A stretch of 64,000 nt of DNA, from assembly GCA_000955785.1 (NCBI GenBank), contig JYOD01000113.1, positions 36,307-100,306 of the forward strand. The letters run 5' to 3'. Made by a program: the position numbers and the translations under genes. This DNA comes from Burkholderiaceae bacterium 16 (GTDB lineage: Bacteria; Pseudomonadota; Gammaproteobacteria; Burkholderiales; Burkholderiaceae). The stretch's first letter is position 1; each line of letters begins with the position of its first letter. Under the pieces are notes generated by a model. That model searched no databases and was not told the DNA's origin. It saw only the letters and a list, made by a program, of their open reading frames with translations. Below are positions 43,344-51,834 of the stretch, in pieces.

Positions 43344-44285
43344 TCAGACGTCGTCGCTGTCGGCCCAGCCTTCACGCGTGCCGCGGTTGAGCACGAGGTC
43401 GGTGGCGGCCACGTCGCCGGCGCCCAGTGTGGGCAGCGCGCGCAGTTCCTCATAGAGCGGCGCGAAATCCGGGCGGGTAGCGTCGAACAGCTGGTCGAAG
43501 CTGTCGATCACGAAGTACGTCTTCTGGAAGGTGTCGATGCGGTAGCGCGTGCGCATGATGCGGCGCACATCGAAGCCGATGCGGTTGGGGCTGGCCGAAT
43601 CCAGGCTGTAGATCGACTCGCCCTGGCTCGACAGGATCCCCGCGCCGTAGATGCGCAGGCCTTCCGGCGTGCGGATCAGGCCGAACTCCACGGTGTACCA
43701 GTACAGCCGCGCCAGCATGTCGAGCGCACCCAGCGAGGCGGCCTTGAGCCCGCCCTTGCCATAGGCTTCCATGTAGTTGGCGAAGACCGGGTTGATCAGC
43801 AGCGGCACGTGGCCGAACACGTCGTGGAAGCAGTCGGGCTCCTGCAGGTAGTCGAGCTGCTCGGGCTTGCGCATCCACCAGCTGGCGGGAAAGCGCCGGT
43901 TGGCCAGGTGCTCGAAGAACACGGCATCCGGCACCAGGCCGGGCACCGCCACCACCTGCCAGCCGGTGGCGCGCATCAGGGTCTCATTGAGCTGGTCGAA
44001 GCTGGGTACGCGGTCGCGCTCCATGCCCAGCGTGGACAGGCCCTGCAGAAATTCGTCGCAGACGCGGCCGCGCAGCATGGTGGCCTGGCGGTCGTACAGC
44101 TTGCGCCATACCGCGTGGTCGGTCTCGGTATAGCGCTCCAGCGGCTGTGTGATGGTGAAATCGTCGCGCAGCGCCTGGCCGGACAGCAAGCCGGCGTCGA
44201 ACTGTTCTTTCAGCTTATCGGTCAGGGTGCCGGCAAAGCTGGTTTGGGCGTTGCTTGCCTGGGTGGCGGTAGCCATGGCGTCCAT
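43344..44285 (-). CDS. phhA: Phenylalanine 4-monooxygenase
   Basis: A 313-residue monomeric bacterial phenylalanine hydroxylase (EC 1.14.16.1): L-Phe + O2 + tetrahydropterin to L-Tyr. The non-haem iron facial triad is visible: His154 and His159 in CFHDVFGHVPLL and Glu200 in YWYTVEFGL. Substrate-site parts such as VPSFDQLNETLM are present. The start ATG at 44285 is upstream-bounded by the 258-bp gap to the divergent Lrp-type regulator gene, which holds both promoters; no sigma54 promoter was recognised. Confidence 0.96.
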   Translation of the reverse strand: MDAMATATQASNAQTSFAGTLTDKLKEQFDAGLLSGQALRDDFTITQPLERYTETDHAVWRKLYDRQATMLRGRVCDEFLQGLSTLGMERDRVPSFDQLNETLMRATGWQVVAVPGLVPDAVFFEHLANRRFPASWWMRKPEQLDYLQEPDCFHDVFGHVPLLINPVFANYMEAYGKGGLKAASLGALDMLARLYWYTVEFGLIRTPEGLRIYGAGILSSQGESIYSLDSASPNRIGFDVRRIMRTRYRIDTFQKTYFVIDSFDQLFDATRPDFAPLYEELRALPTLGAGDVAATDLVLNRGTREGWADSDDV

Positions 44286-44543
44286 GATGTCTTATCTCCT
44301 GCAGATTTACCGCACAGTTTAGCGAGGAGATGACGCAGATGGCCCGCAAAAACGGCTTACTTTCGTATAGTGATGCATTGATCGCGCAAGAATTTGGTAT
44401 TTTATGCGTGGAATCTGCGCGGGTGCGTTGCTGCCGACAATCGGCGCGCCGCAGCCGGGCCGGGAGGGTTAGCATTCCTTTCGGCGTAGTGCACAACAAG
44501 AAGCGATTCTGACTCGACTAACGCGATCGAAAGCGACCCAACC

Positions 44544-45017
44544 ATGATCAACCTCGACCCATTCGACCTAGCGCTGCTGGCGGCGTTGCAGACCGACGGC
44601 CGTTCCACCCACCAGCAGCTCGCCGAGCGCATCCATCTTTCACCCAGCCAGATCGGGCGGCGCCTGGCGCGGCTGGAAGCCGACGGCGTCATCACCGGCT
44701 ACCGCGTGGTGCTGTCGCCGCCGGCGCTCGGCCTCGGCGTGCTGGTCTTTACCAGCGTCAAGCTGGCCCACCATGGCGATACCATCGTCGAGCGCTTTCG
44801 CGAGGACATCCTGCTGCTGGAGGAGGTGCAGGAGTGCTATTCCGTGGCCGGCGAGGCCGACTACCTGCTGCGCATCATGGTGCCGGACCTGCCGACCCTG
44901 GCCGAATTCACCATGAAGAAGCTGATGCGCGTGCCAGGCGTGGAGAGTGTGCGGTCCAACATCGTGCTGACCGCGCTCAAGCGCGACGGGCCGCTGCCGC
45001 TGTCGCATTTGCGATAG
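44544..45017 (+). CDS. Lrp/AsnC-family regulator
   Basis: A 157-residue regulator. The N-terminal HTH (about 4-60; LDPFDLALLAALQTDGR, LAERIHLSPSQIGRRLARLEADGVI) is followed by an AsnC ligand domain (about 70-150; VQECYSVAGEADYLLRIMV, LMRVPGVESVRSNIVL). It is divergent from phhA, so Phe/Tyr-responsive control of phhAB is likely by position; in Pseudomonas this role is played by the unrelated PhhR. ATG 44544 is the usual family start. Confidence 0.93.
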   Translation: MINLDPFDLALLAALQTDGRSTHQQLAERIHLSPSQIGRRLARLEADGVITGYRVVLSPPALGLGVLVFTSVKLAHHGDTIVERFREDILLLEEVQECYSVAGEADYLLRIMVPDLPTLAEFTMKKLMRVPGVESVRSNIVLTALKRDGPLPLSHLR

Positions 45018-45103
45018 CCATTGGGCCCGCGCTTTCTGCGCGGACTTGCACTTGCCATCGGCGCATGTCACCCTCGCCGGGTGCCGTAAACGGGAGGGTC
45101 AGG

Positions 45104-48100
45104 ATGACGCAGATCGTCGCTCGGATGGACAAGCGTGCAAAACGTGGTGAGTACTGGTGGGCTGGGTGGACCGCAGCGGCCTGCCTGCAGGTTGTGTTGG
45201 CGACGATGCCAGGTTCGGGCCAGGCGGCGCAGATCGCGCGCTTCTCGCCGGAGGGCGAGGTCTCGCGCGTGCGGCAGGTGGCGATCCGGTTCGACGAAGC
45301 GATGGTGCCGCTGGGCGACACACAGGCAAGCCCGCCCGCGGTGGTGTCCTGCAGCGGCAGCGCAATTGCCGGACAGGCGCGCTGGATCGACGCGAAGAAC
45401 TGGGTGTTCGATTTTGCGCGCGACCTGCCGCCCGGCGTCAAATGCGCGGTGCGCATTGTCGCGGGCCTGAAGAGCGAGGCAGGCAAGGCCTACGCCGGCA
45501 AGCCGGAGTACCGCTTCGAGACCGGCGGCCCGACCGTGGTGACGGCGCGGCCAAGTGGCGGCGAGATCGAGGAAGACCAGGTATTCGCGTTGCGCTTCAA
45601 CGGGCCGGCCACCGCAGACTCGGTGCGCAGCGCCGCGTGGTGCCAGGCTCAGGGCCTGGGCGAGCGCATTCCGGTGCGGCTGCTGGGCGGCAAGGAGCGC
45701 GAGGCCGTGCTGGCCGCACTGCACTGGAAGCTGAAAGCCGACGAGGCCGACACCGTGCACCTGCTGGCCTGCCAGCAACGCCTGCCGTCCGGGGCGCGCA
45801 TGCAACTGGTGCTGGGCGGCGGCATTGCCACGCCGTCGGGCCTGGCCACGCGCGACGAACGGCGCTTCGACTACACTGTGCGCGAGCCTTTCGCCGCCAG
45901 CTTTACTTGCGAGCGCGAACGCGCGCAGTCGCCTTGCACGCCGTTGCGCCCGATCTCGCTGTCGTTCTCGGCTCCGATCTCGCGCAAGGATGCCGAGCAT
46001 ATCCTGCTCAATACGCCGAAAGGACCGCGGGCTCCGCAATTCGAGCCGGGCGCGGCGCGCGACGCGCCCGTCAGCAGCGTCACCTTCATGCCGCCCTTTG
46101 CCGAGAAGACCGAGTTCACACTGTCGGTACCTGCCGGCCTGAAGGACGACAGCGGCCGCGCGCTGTCCAATGCCGACCTGTTCCCCCTCAAGGTAAGCAC
46201 GGCCGCGATGCCGCCGCTGGCTAAGTTCTCGGCCGCGCCGTTCGGCGTGCTTGAGCGTTTTGGCGAGCTGCCCAAGGGCAAGCCGCCGGCCGACTTCCCG
46301 GCGCTGCTGCCGGTGACGCTGCGCAATGTCGAAGCCGACCTGCCCGCGCTGGGCGTGCGCGCGCAAGCCGGTACCGTGCGCCGCCTCAAGGTGGACGACG
46401 ACGGCGCCGTGCTGCGCTGGTACGGACTGGTGCGCCGGCTGCACGAGAGCAGCTGGACGCGGGGCGAACTCGATGCCATTCTCGCGGGCCGGTCGCCGTC
46501 CGCCGTCAACAACCCGCGCAATGCGCCTTCCATCGAGACCCGTTCGATCTCGCTGCTGGATGGCGCGGCCGGCGCGCGCAAGCTTGCCATTCCGCAATTG
46601 TCGGAGCCGGGCGGCAAGGCGCCACGTCCGTTCGAGGTGGTGGGCATTCCCTTGCCCGAAGCCGGTTTTCATGTGGTGGAAATTGCTTCGCCGATGCTGG
46701 GCGAGGCACTGCTCGGCAAGCCGGCGCCCATGTACGTGCGCACCGCCGCGCTGGTGACTAACCTTGGCATGCATTTCAAGCTCGGGCGTGGCCCCGGCAA
46801 GATGACCGCGCTGGCCTGGGTCACCACGCTCGACGACGGCAAGCCGGTGGCCAATGCCGCCGTGGCGCTGCGCGATTGCAGCGGCAAGCTGCTGGCATCG
46901 GGCCACACCGATGCCGCCGGGCTCGCCAGCTTCAACGGCGTGGAGGACGTGCGCGAACGCAGTTGCGACGACACCGGGCTGTCAGGCTATTTCGTCTCCG
47001 CCCGCATTGCCGCCGACCATCCGCAGGCGCGCGGCCAGGCCGACATGGCCTTCGTGATGTCCGGCTGGAACCAGGGCATCGAGAGCTGGCGTTTCAACGT
47101 GCCGACCGACACCAGCGTGGTGCCGGACGTGCGCGTCCATACGATCTTCGATCGCACCTTGCTGCGTGCTGGCGAAACGGTGTCGATGAAGCACGTGATC
47201 CGCACCGAGACCGCGAATGGCTTTGCGCTGCCGCCAGCAGGCGATCCCTTGCCGGAGAAGATGGTCATCCGTCACGAAGGCAGCGGCCAGACCTACGAGC
47301 AGCCGGTGCAGTGGCGCACCACCACCACCGGCGGGCGCAGCGCCGAGAACACTTTCGCGATTCCGCAGGCGGCCAAGCTGGGTATCTACTCGGTATCGTT
47401 CAGCGATGCGAAGGATCGCGTGCTGGACAGCGGCAGCTTCCGCGTCGAGGCCTTCCGCCTGCCGGTGCTGGCGGGGACCCTCAAGGCGGGCAGCGGCGGG
47501 GCGCTGGTGGCGCCGCCCGAGGTGCCGCTCAACCTGGAAGTGCACTACGTATCGGGCGGCGGCGCGGCGGGCCTGCCGGTACAGGTGTCGGCACTGCTGC
47601 GCGACAAATACGTGCGCTTTGCCGACTACGACGGTTACGCCTTTGATGCACCGCGCAAACCGCGCAAGGACAGCGGCGGCGACGAGGACGAGAGCGAGGA
47701 CGGCGCCGCGCAGCGCGAAGAGGCGCAGAAGCTGGTTGCCGACAAGCTGCCGCTCAAGCTGGACAAGAATGGCAGCGGCACGCTGAACCTCAAGAACATG
47801 CCCAGGCTGGATGCGCCCAAGGACCTGGTCGTGGAATCGGGCTTTGCCGACCCCAACGGCGAGATTCAGACGCTGCGGCAGACCGTGCCGCTGTGGCCGG
47901 CTGGCGTGGTGGCGGGGATCCGCACGGAGAGCTGGGTTTCGGTTAGGCAGAAACTCCTCGTACATGCCGTGGCGCTCGATCCGCAAGGGCGGCCGCAGGC
48001 CAATGTGCCGATCGCCCTGCGCGCGCAACTGCGCATCACCACGTCTGTGCGCAAGCGCGTGGTGGGCGGCTTCTATCGCTACGACAATCGCAACGAGAGC

Positions 48101-51100
48101 AAGGATCTCGGCAGCGTGTGCGAGGGCAGGACCGACGCGCAAGGCCGCATGCAATGCGAAGTTTCGTTGCCCGAGGCCGGCCAGGTGGAGCTGATCGCGC
48201 AGGCCAGGGATAACGCGGGACGCGTTTCGCAGGCTGCCACCTCGGTGTGGGTCACGCGGCAGGGCGAACTGTGGTTCGGCGGCGAGAACAACGACCGCAT
48301 CGACGTGCTGCCCGAGAAGAAGGCGTACGCGCCGGGCGAGACCGCCGTGTTCCAGGTGCGCATGCCGTTCCGCCACGCTACCGCGCTGGTGGCGGTGGAG
48401 CGCGAGGGTGTGCTGGAAACCAGCGTGGTGGAGCTCAACGGGCGCGATCCCACCGTGCGGGTCAAGATCAGGCCGGAGTGGGGGCCCAATGTGTATGTGT
48501 CGGTACTGGCGCTGCGCGGACGCTTGCGCGAGGTGCCCTGGTATTCCTTCTTCACCTGGGGCTGGCGCCAGCCGGGCGAGTGGTGGCAGGCGTTCCGCAG
48601 CGAGGGCCGCGAGTATGCCGCGCCCACCGCACTGGTCGATCTGTCCAAGCCTGCGTTCCGCCTCGGGCTGACGGAGATTCGCGTGGGCAATGAGGGCTAC
48701 AAGCTCGATGTGAAGGTGACGCCGGACAAGACCAGTTATCCGGTGCGCGGCAAGGCGCAGGTGGCCGTGCAGGTGAAGCTGCCCGACGGCAAGCCCGCGG
48801 CCAATGGCGAAATCGCGCTGGCCGCGGTCGATGAAGCGCTGCTGGAGCTGATGCCGAACACAAGCTGGAACCTGCTCGACGCCATGCTGCGGCGGCGCAG
48901 CTACGGTGTGGAGACCGCTACCGCGCAGATGGAAATCATCGGCCGGCGCCACTACGGACGCAAGGCGGTGCCGGCCGGCGGCGGCGGCGGCAAGAGCCCC
49001 ACGCGCGAACTGTTCGATACCTTGCTGCTGTGGAACCCGCGCGTGCAGCTCGACGGCGATGGGCGGGCCACGCTGACGGTGCCGCTTAACGATTCGCTCA
49101 CGCGCTTCCGCATCGTCGCCGTGGCGGACCTGGGCGTGAGCCGCTTTGGCAGCGGCAGTGCCAGCATCGCCGCCACCCAGGATCTGCAATTGATCTCGGG
49201 GCTGCCGCCGCTGGTGCGCGAGGAGGATCGTTACCACGCGATGTTCACCTTGCGCAACACGACGCAGCGCGCGATGACGGTGCAGGCCGTGGCGCGTGTC
49301 AGTGCGCCGGGGCAGACCGGACAGTCTCAGGCGCTGCCGGCGCAGACCGTGGAGATTCCCGCCGGCGAATCGCGCGAGACCGGCTGGGACGTCAGCGCGC
49401 CGCTGTTGCCCGCGGGATCGCTGGTGCAGGAGGGCACGGTGCAGTGGGAGGTGGAAGCCACCGAGACCGGCAAGGCCGCCGGCGCCAGCGACCGCGTGAA
49501 GCTCTCGCAGCAGCTGGTGCCTGCGGTTCCGCTTACCGTGCAGCAAGCCACGCTGGCGCAACTGGCGCCGGACCTGTCGGTGCCGGTGCGTGCGCCGCAG
49601 GGCGCGCTCGCGGACGCCACGGGCCAGCCTCGCGGTGGCCTGCAGGTGAACCTGCAAGCTTCGTTGGCGGGCGGCATGCCGGGCGTGCGCGACTGGTTCC
49701 GCAACTATCCGTTCTCGTGCCTGGAGCAGCGCGCCTCGCGCGCGGTCGGGCTGGGCGATGCGGCGCAGTGGAACGCGCTGGCGGCGCAGTTGCCCGGATA
49801 TCTCGACGACGACGGGCTGGCCGCGTATTTCCCGCTGCAAAACGAGGGGAATGCCGGCAGCGAAGTGCTGACCGCATACCTGCTGGCGGTGTCCGACGAA
49901 GCCGTGCGCGCGGGCCTGCCGCTGCGCCTGCCCGACGAGACGCGCGAGCGCATGGAACGCGGGCTGGCCGCCTTCGTCGAGGGCCGCATCAAGCGCGAAC
50001 GCTGGTCGCCCACGCAGGACCTGGAAGTGCGCAAACTGGCCGCGCTCGAAGCGCTGTCCCGCAACGGGCACGCGCAGGCACGCATGCTCGGGTCGATCCA
50101 GATCCTGCCCGCGCAGTGGCCAACCTCGGCGCTGCTCGACTGGATCGCCGTGCTGTCGCGCGTGCAGGATATCCCGCAGCGCGACGAGCGGCTGGCGCAA
50201 GCGCAGCAGATCCTGCGTTCGCGGCTGACAGTGCAAGGCACGCGGCTGGCGTTCTCCACCGAGCGCGACGACAACTGGTGGTGGCTGATGAGCGGCGGCG
50301 ATTTCAATGCGGCGCGCCTGCTGTCGCTGTCGCTCGACCTGCCCGGCTGGAAGTCGGAAAGCGCGCAACTCGCAACCGGCCTGCTCGGCCGCCAGATGCG
50401 CGGCGCCTGGGGCACCACCACGGCCAACGCTTGGGGCGCGCTGGCGATCACGCGCTTTGCGCAAGCCTTCGAGAAGACGCCGGTGGCGGGCGCGACGCGC
50501 GTGACGCTGGAGGGCGTGCCCGAGGCCGCGCGCAGCTTCGACTGGGCGCGCGCCGCGAAGGTCGATGGCGTGGCCGGAGGCAGCGTCAGCCTGCCGTGGC
50601 CGCGCGCGGGGGGTGCCGCCAACCTGCGCGCCGACCAGGAAGGTGCGGGTAAGCCCTGGGCCACCGTGCGCGCGCTGGCGGCGGTACCGCTGGCCTCGCC
50701 GCTGTCGGCGGGCTACCGCATTACGCGCAGCGTCACGCCGGTGGACCAGGCGGTGGCGGGCAAATGGTCGCGCGGCGACAGCTATCGGGTGAAGCTCCAG
50801 ATCGACGCGCAGGCCGATATGACCTGGGTGGTGGTGAGCGATCCGGTGCCTGCCGGCGCCACCATCCTCGGCAGCGGCCTCGGGCGCGATTCGGAGATCG
50901 CCTCGCGCGGCGAGCGGCGCAAGGGGGCGTGGCCCGCATTCGCCGAGCGCACGCCGCAGGCCTTCCGCGAGTATTACGCCTACATGCCGCGCGGCAGCGC
51001 CACGGTGGAATACACCGTGCGGATGAACAACGCCGGCGAGTTCGCCTTGCCGCCCACGCGGGTGGAGGCGATGTACGCGCCGGATGTGTTCGGCGCGCAA

Positions 51101-51136
51101 CCCAATGCCAGACTGACCGTAGGAGCACGCCCTTGA
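45104..51136 (+). CDS. yfhM: Bacterial alpha-2-macroglobulin (thioester type, YfhM-like)
   Basis: A 2010-residue exported protease inhibitor. A signal peptide (about 18-40, ending SGQAA) has no lipobox, unlike E. coli YfhM. MG-type beta-sandwich domains follow. The bait-region neighbourhood and the MG/TED part include NDSLTRFRIVAVADLG and the intact thioester motif C-L-E-Q at 1539-1542 (YPFSCLEQRASRAVG). The C terminus carries the receptor-type domain (YYAYMPRGSATVEYTVRMNN). It traps attacking proteases in the periplasm and works with PBP1C, whose gene follows in the same operon. GGAGG 6 bp before ATG 45104 decides the start. Confidence 0.95.
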   Translation: MTQIVARMDKRAKRGEYWWAGWTAAACLQVVLATMPGSGQAAQIARFSPEGEVSRVRQVAIRFDEAMVPLGDTQASPPAVVSCSGSAIAGQARWIDAKNWVFDFARDLPPGVKCAVRIVAGLKSEAGKAYAGKPEYRFETGGPTVVTARPSGGEIEEDQVFALRFNGPATADSVRSAAWCQAQGLGERIPVRLLGGKEREAVLAALHWKLKADEADTVHLLACQQRLPSGARMQLVLGGGIATPSGLATRDERRFDYTVREPFAASFTCERERAQSPCTPLRPISLSFSAPISRKDAEHILLNTPKGPRAPQFEPGAARDAPVSSVTFMPPFAEKTEFTLSVPAGLKDDSGRALSNADLFPLKVSTAAMPPLAKFSAAPFGVLERFGELPKGKPPADFPALLPVTLRNVEADLPALGVRAQAGTVRRLKVDDDGAVLRWYGLVRRLHESSWTRGELDAILAGRSPSAVNNPRNAPSIETRSISLLDGAAGARKLAIPQLSEPGGKAPRPFEVVGIPLPEAGFHVVEIASPMLGEALLGKPAPMYVRTAALVTNLGMHFKLGRGPGKMTALAWVTTLDDGKPVANAAVALRDCSGKLLASGHTDAAGLASFNGVEDVRERSCDDTGLSGYFVSARIAADHPQARGQADMAFVMSGWNQGIESWRFNVPTDTSVVPDVRVHTIFDRTLLRAGETVSMKHVIRTETANGFALPPAGDPLPEKMVIRHEGSGQTYEQPVQWRTTTTGGRSAENTFAIPQAAKLGIYSVSFSDAKDRVLDSGSFRVEAFRLPVLAGTLKAGSGGALVAPPEVPLNLEVHYVSGGGAAGLPVQVSALLRDKYVRFADYDGYAFDAPRKPRKDSGGDEDESEDGAAQREEAQKLVADKLPLKLDKNGSGTLNLKNMPRLDAPKDLVVESGFADPNGEIQTLRQTVPLWPAGVVAGIRTESWVSVRQKLLVHAVALDPQGRPQANVPIALRAQLRITTSVRKRVVGGFYRYDNRNESKDLGSVCEGRTDAQGRMQCEVSLPEAGQVELIAQARDNAGRVSQAATSVWVTRQGELWFGGENNDRIDVLPEKKAYAPGETAVFQVRMPFRHATALVAVEREGVLETSVVELNGRDPTVRVKIRPEWGPNVYVSVLALRGRLREVPWYSFFTWGWRQPGEWWQAFRSEGREYAAPTALVDLSKPAFRLGLTEIRVGNEGYKLDVKVTPDKTSYPVRGKAQVAVQVKLPDGKPAANGEIALAAVDEALLELMPNTSWNLLDAMLRRRSYGVETATAQMEIIGRRHYGRKAVPAGGGGGKSPTRELFDTLLLWNPRVQLDGDGRATLTVPLNDSLTRFRIVAVADLGVSRFGSGSASIAATQDLQLISGLPPLVREEDRYHAMFTLRNTTQRAMTVQAVARVSAPGQTGQSQALPAQTVEIPAGESRETGWDVSAPLLPAGSLVQEGTVQWEVEATETGKAAGASDRVKLSQQLVPAVPLTVQQATLAQLAPDLSVPVRAPQGALADATGQPRGGLQVNLQASLAGGMPGVRDWFRNYPFSCLEQRASRAVGLGDAAQWNALAAQLPGYLDDDGLAAYFPLQNEGNAGSEVLTAYLLAVSDEAVRAGLPLRLPDETRERMERGLAAFVEGRIKRERWSPTQDLEVRKLAALEALSRNGHAQARMLGSIQILPAQWPTSALLDWIAVLSRVQDIPQRDERLAQAQQILRSRLTVQGTRLAFSTERDDNWWWLMSGGDFNAARLLSLSLDLPGWKSESAQLATGLLGRQMRGAWGTTTANAWGALAITRFAQAFEKTPVAGATRVTLEGVPEAARSFDWARAAKVDGVAGGSVSLPWPRAGGAANLRADQEGAGKPWATVRALAAVPLASPLSAGYRITRSVTPVDQAVAGKWSRGDSYRVKLQIDAQADMTWVVVSDPVPAGATILGSGLGRDSEIASRGERRKGAWPAFAERTPQAFREYYAYMPRGSATVEYTVRMNNAGEFALPPTRVEAMYAPDVFGAQPNARLTVGARP

Positions 51137-51834
51137 GCTGGCTTGCGATGATGATGCCCGCGCGGGTGCGCGAATGGTGGCTGGCGGGCACGATGGCCGG
51201 GCTGGTCTACGGTGGCCTGCTGGTCACAGTGGCGATGGATTCACCACCCGGCGCGCCGTTGAATGGGCAGATCGCCTTCCAGCCGGTATGGAAGACGGCG
51301 ATGGCGCTGCTGCTGGTGCGCGCGGCGCGATTCCACCCGCCGCGCCGCGAGCGGCGCTGGCTGATGGCGGCGCTGCTGTTCTCGGCGATCGGCGACTTCC
51401 TGCTGGCAATGCCGTGGCTGTCGTTCTCCTTTATCGGCGGGTTGGGGGCTTTCCTGATCGCGCACTTCGCTTACCTTGGCTTGTTCCTGCCAATGGCGGG
51501 CGACTGGCGGGCGCATCGCCTGCTCGCCTGCGGCATGGTGCTGGGCGCGGCCGGCGTCATGCTCGGGCGCTTCTGGCCCAACCTGGGCACGCTGGTGGTG
51601 CCGGTCTCGGTCTATGTGGTGGCGCTGGCGTCGATGGTTTGCGCCGCGCTGGTGGCGAAGCTGCCGACGGCGCTGGCGGCTATAGGCGCGGTGTTCTTCG
51701 CCGTGTCCGACGGTTTGCTCGGCAGTGCGCGTTTCCTGGTGCCGTTCGATACCTTCGCGCTTGGCATCTGGTGGACTTACGCGGTCGCGCAGGTGTTGCT
51801 GGTGGCCGGCGTGGTAGCCGGGCGAAACGAATGA
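51133..51834 (+). CDS. YhhN/lysoplasmalogenase family membrane protein
   Basis: A 233-residue protein with about eight helices and YhhN-family patterns: AALLFSAIGDFLLAMPWLSF, FLIAHFAYLGLF and GAVFFAVSDGLLG. TMEM86 relatives hydrolyse lysoplasmalogen; bacterial function is mostly undescribed. The TTG at 51133 overlaps the A2M stop (TTGA) and has AGGAG 7 bp upstream, so I prefer it to ATG 51148. Its stop overlaps the pbpC start (ATGA), so it is tightly built into the A2M-pbpC operon. Confidence 0.88.
   Translation: MSWLAMMMPARVREWWLAGTMAGLVYGGLLVTVAMDSPPGAPLNGQIAFQPVWKTAMALLLVRAARFHPPRRERRWLMAALLFSAIGDFLLAMPWLSFSFIGGLGAFLIAHFAYLGLFLPMAGDWRAHRLLACGMVLGAAGVMLGRFWPNLGTLVVPVSVYVVALASMVCAALVAKLPTALAAIGAVFFAVSDGLLGSARFLVPFDTFALGIWWTYAVAQVLLVAGVVAGRNE

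Noticed and set aside
44834..45103. Upstream extension of the alpha-2-macroglobulin gene into the Lrp gene
   Set aside because: The frame is open but overlaps Lrp. GGAGG before ATG 45104 and the signal peptide directly behind it fix the start.
46982..51100. Very long open frame antisense to the alpha-2-macroglobulin gene
   Set aside because: It mirrors codon structure of a high-GC gene, is His/Arg/Gln-rich with no domain, and lies wholly opposite a well-supported gene. The same applies to long antisense frames opposite topB, cstA, pckG, ntrY and copA.
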